Assembly (NCBI GenBank): GCA_045614225.1
Contig: JAZLCO010000043.1
Location: 1 to 14,053, forward strand
From: UBA9715 sp045614225
Lineage (GTDB): Bacteria; Actinomycetota; Coriobacteriia; Coriobacteriales; Eggerthellaceae
DNA length: 14,053 nt
Reading direction: 5' to 3'
The position numbers and the translations under genes are program-made. A model generated the notes under the pieces. That model was not told the origin of the DNA and did no database searches. It was given only the letters and a program-made list of their open reading frames with translations. Shown piece by piece: positions 13,917-14,053 of the stretch. Within the stretch, counting starts at the first letter, position 1; every line of letters starts with the position of its first letter.

Positions 13917-14053
13917 TGCGTTTCCAGTATCGGGACGTCTCGCAGCTCCAGTCTTTCAACTCAAAATCCCAGATAAGGCCCGATTTTTCTATTTCGTTCC
14001 ATCGGCTCTCGTGGGACGTGTTCTCTAGCTTTCCACCCGCATACCGAGTCCGA
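13888..14053 (-). CDS. Possible partial CDS, C-terminal end only
   Basis: On the minus strand a frame is open from the window edge for 54 codons to a TGA at 13888-13890, with text such as LENTSHESRWNEIEKSGLIWDFELKDWSCETSRYW. It would be convergent with the serine recombinase, nine bases away. The last codons (LPTRRSLV) are made of the att-like segment, so the gene's natural end may have been replaced by recombination. The opposite strand is also open here, so coding is not certain. I recognise no family. Confidence 0.3.
   Translation of the reverse strand, partial: RTRYAGGKLENTSHESRWNEIEKSGLIWDFELKDWSCETSRYWKRRLPTRRSLV

Noticed and set aside
13879..14053. Plus-strand open frame to the window edge
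   Set aside because: It has no start codon with a ribosome site and is the mirror of the minus-strand frame; it may be open only by chance.

Overview
The window is high-GC DNA with dense, mostly same-strand genes and many ATGA start/stop overlaps. The protein families (DinJ/RelB and RelE modules, a Nim-like flavoprotein, a DUF6262-like protein, a DUF6088-like AbiEi) and the style suggest a gut Actinomycetota, most likely class Coriobacteriia (Eggerthellaceae or relatives). The lineage is an inference from gene content only. No rRNA, intact tRNA, CRISPR array or classical insertion sequence is visible.

Layout. (1) 1-4816: the 3' part of a two-domain methyltransferase gene (UbiE-like domain fused to a leucine-carboxymethyltransferase-like domain), then two half-size ABC exporter-fold genes that overlap by 14 bases. 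They resemble the YbtPQ/IrtAB heterodimers and could form a small-molecule or metallophore locus. (2) 4832-4968: two halves of an initiator tRNA-fMet gene in permuted order on the minus strand (3' half, terminator hairpin, 5' half), cut at the anticodon loop. This is an integration hotspot with att cores. (3) 5097-6565: phased GGTGGTT repeats and a tyrosine recombinase. (4) 6617-7328: a promoter and a RelB/DinJ-RelE-type toxin-antitoxin pair. (5) 7344-8289: a minus-strand XRE regulator, divergent from a DUF6262-like HTH protein, with two strong palindromes between them. (6) 8378-10440: an unrecognised 453-aa acidic protein overlapping a calcineurin-like metallophosphoesterase by 4 bases. (7) 10499-12679: an AbiE type IV toxin-antitoxin operon whose promoter lies inside a perfect 14-bp inverted repeat, followed by a coupled Nim/pyridoxamine-oxidase-like flavoprotein. 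(8) 12752-13878: an orphan DinJ/RelB-like antitoxin and a small serine recombinase. (9) 13888-13916: a degenerate copy of the tRNA-fMet att region, partly covered by an edge ORF on the minus strand.

Reading: 4949-13909 (about 9 kb) looks like a small integrative element that entered tRNA-fMet through the tyrosine integrase. It carries stabilisation and defence modules and no conjugation or capsid genes. The far boundary is uncertain, because the expected 5' half of the tRNA does not follow the right-hand core. The least explained part is the 453-aa protein with its metallophosphoesterase partner, in the middle of this cargo.
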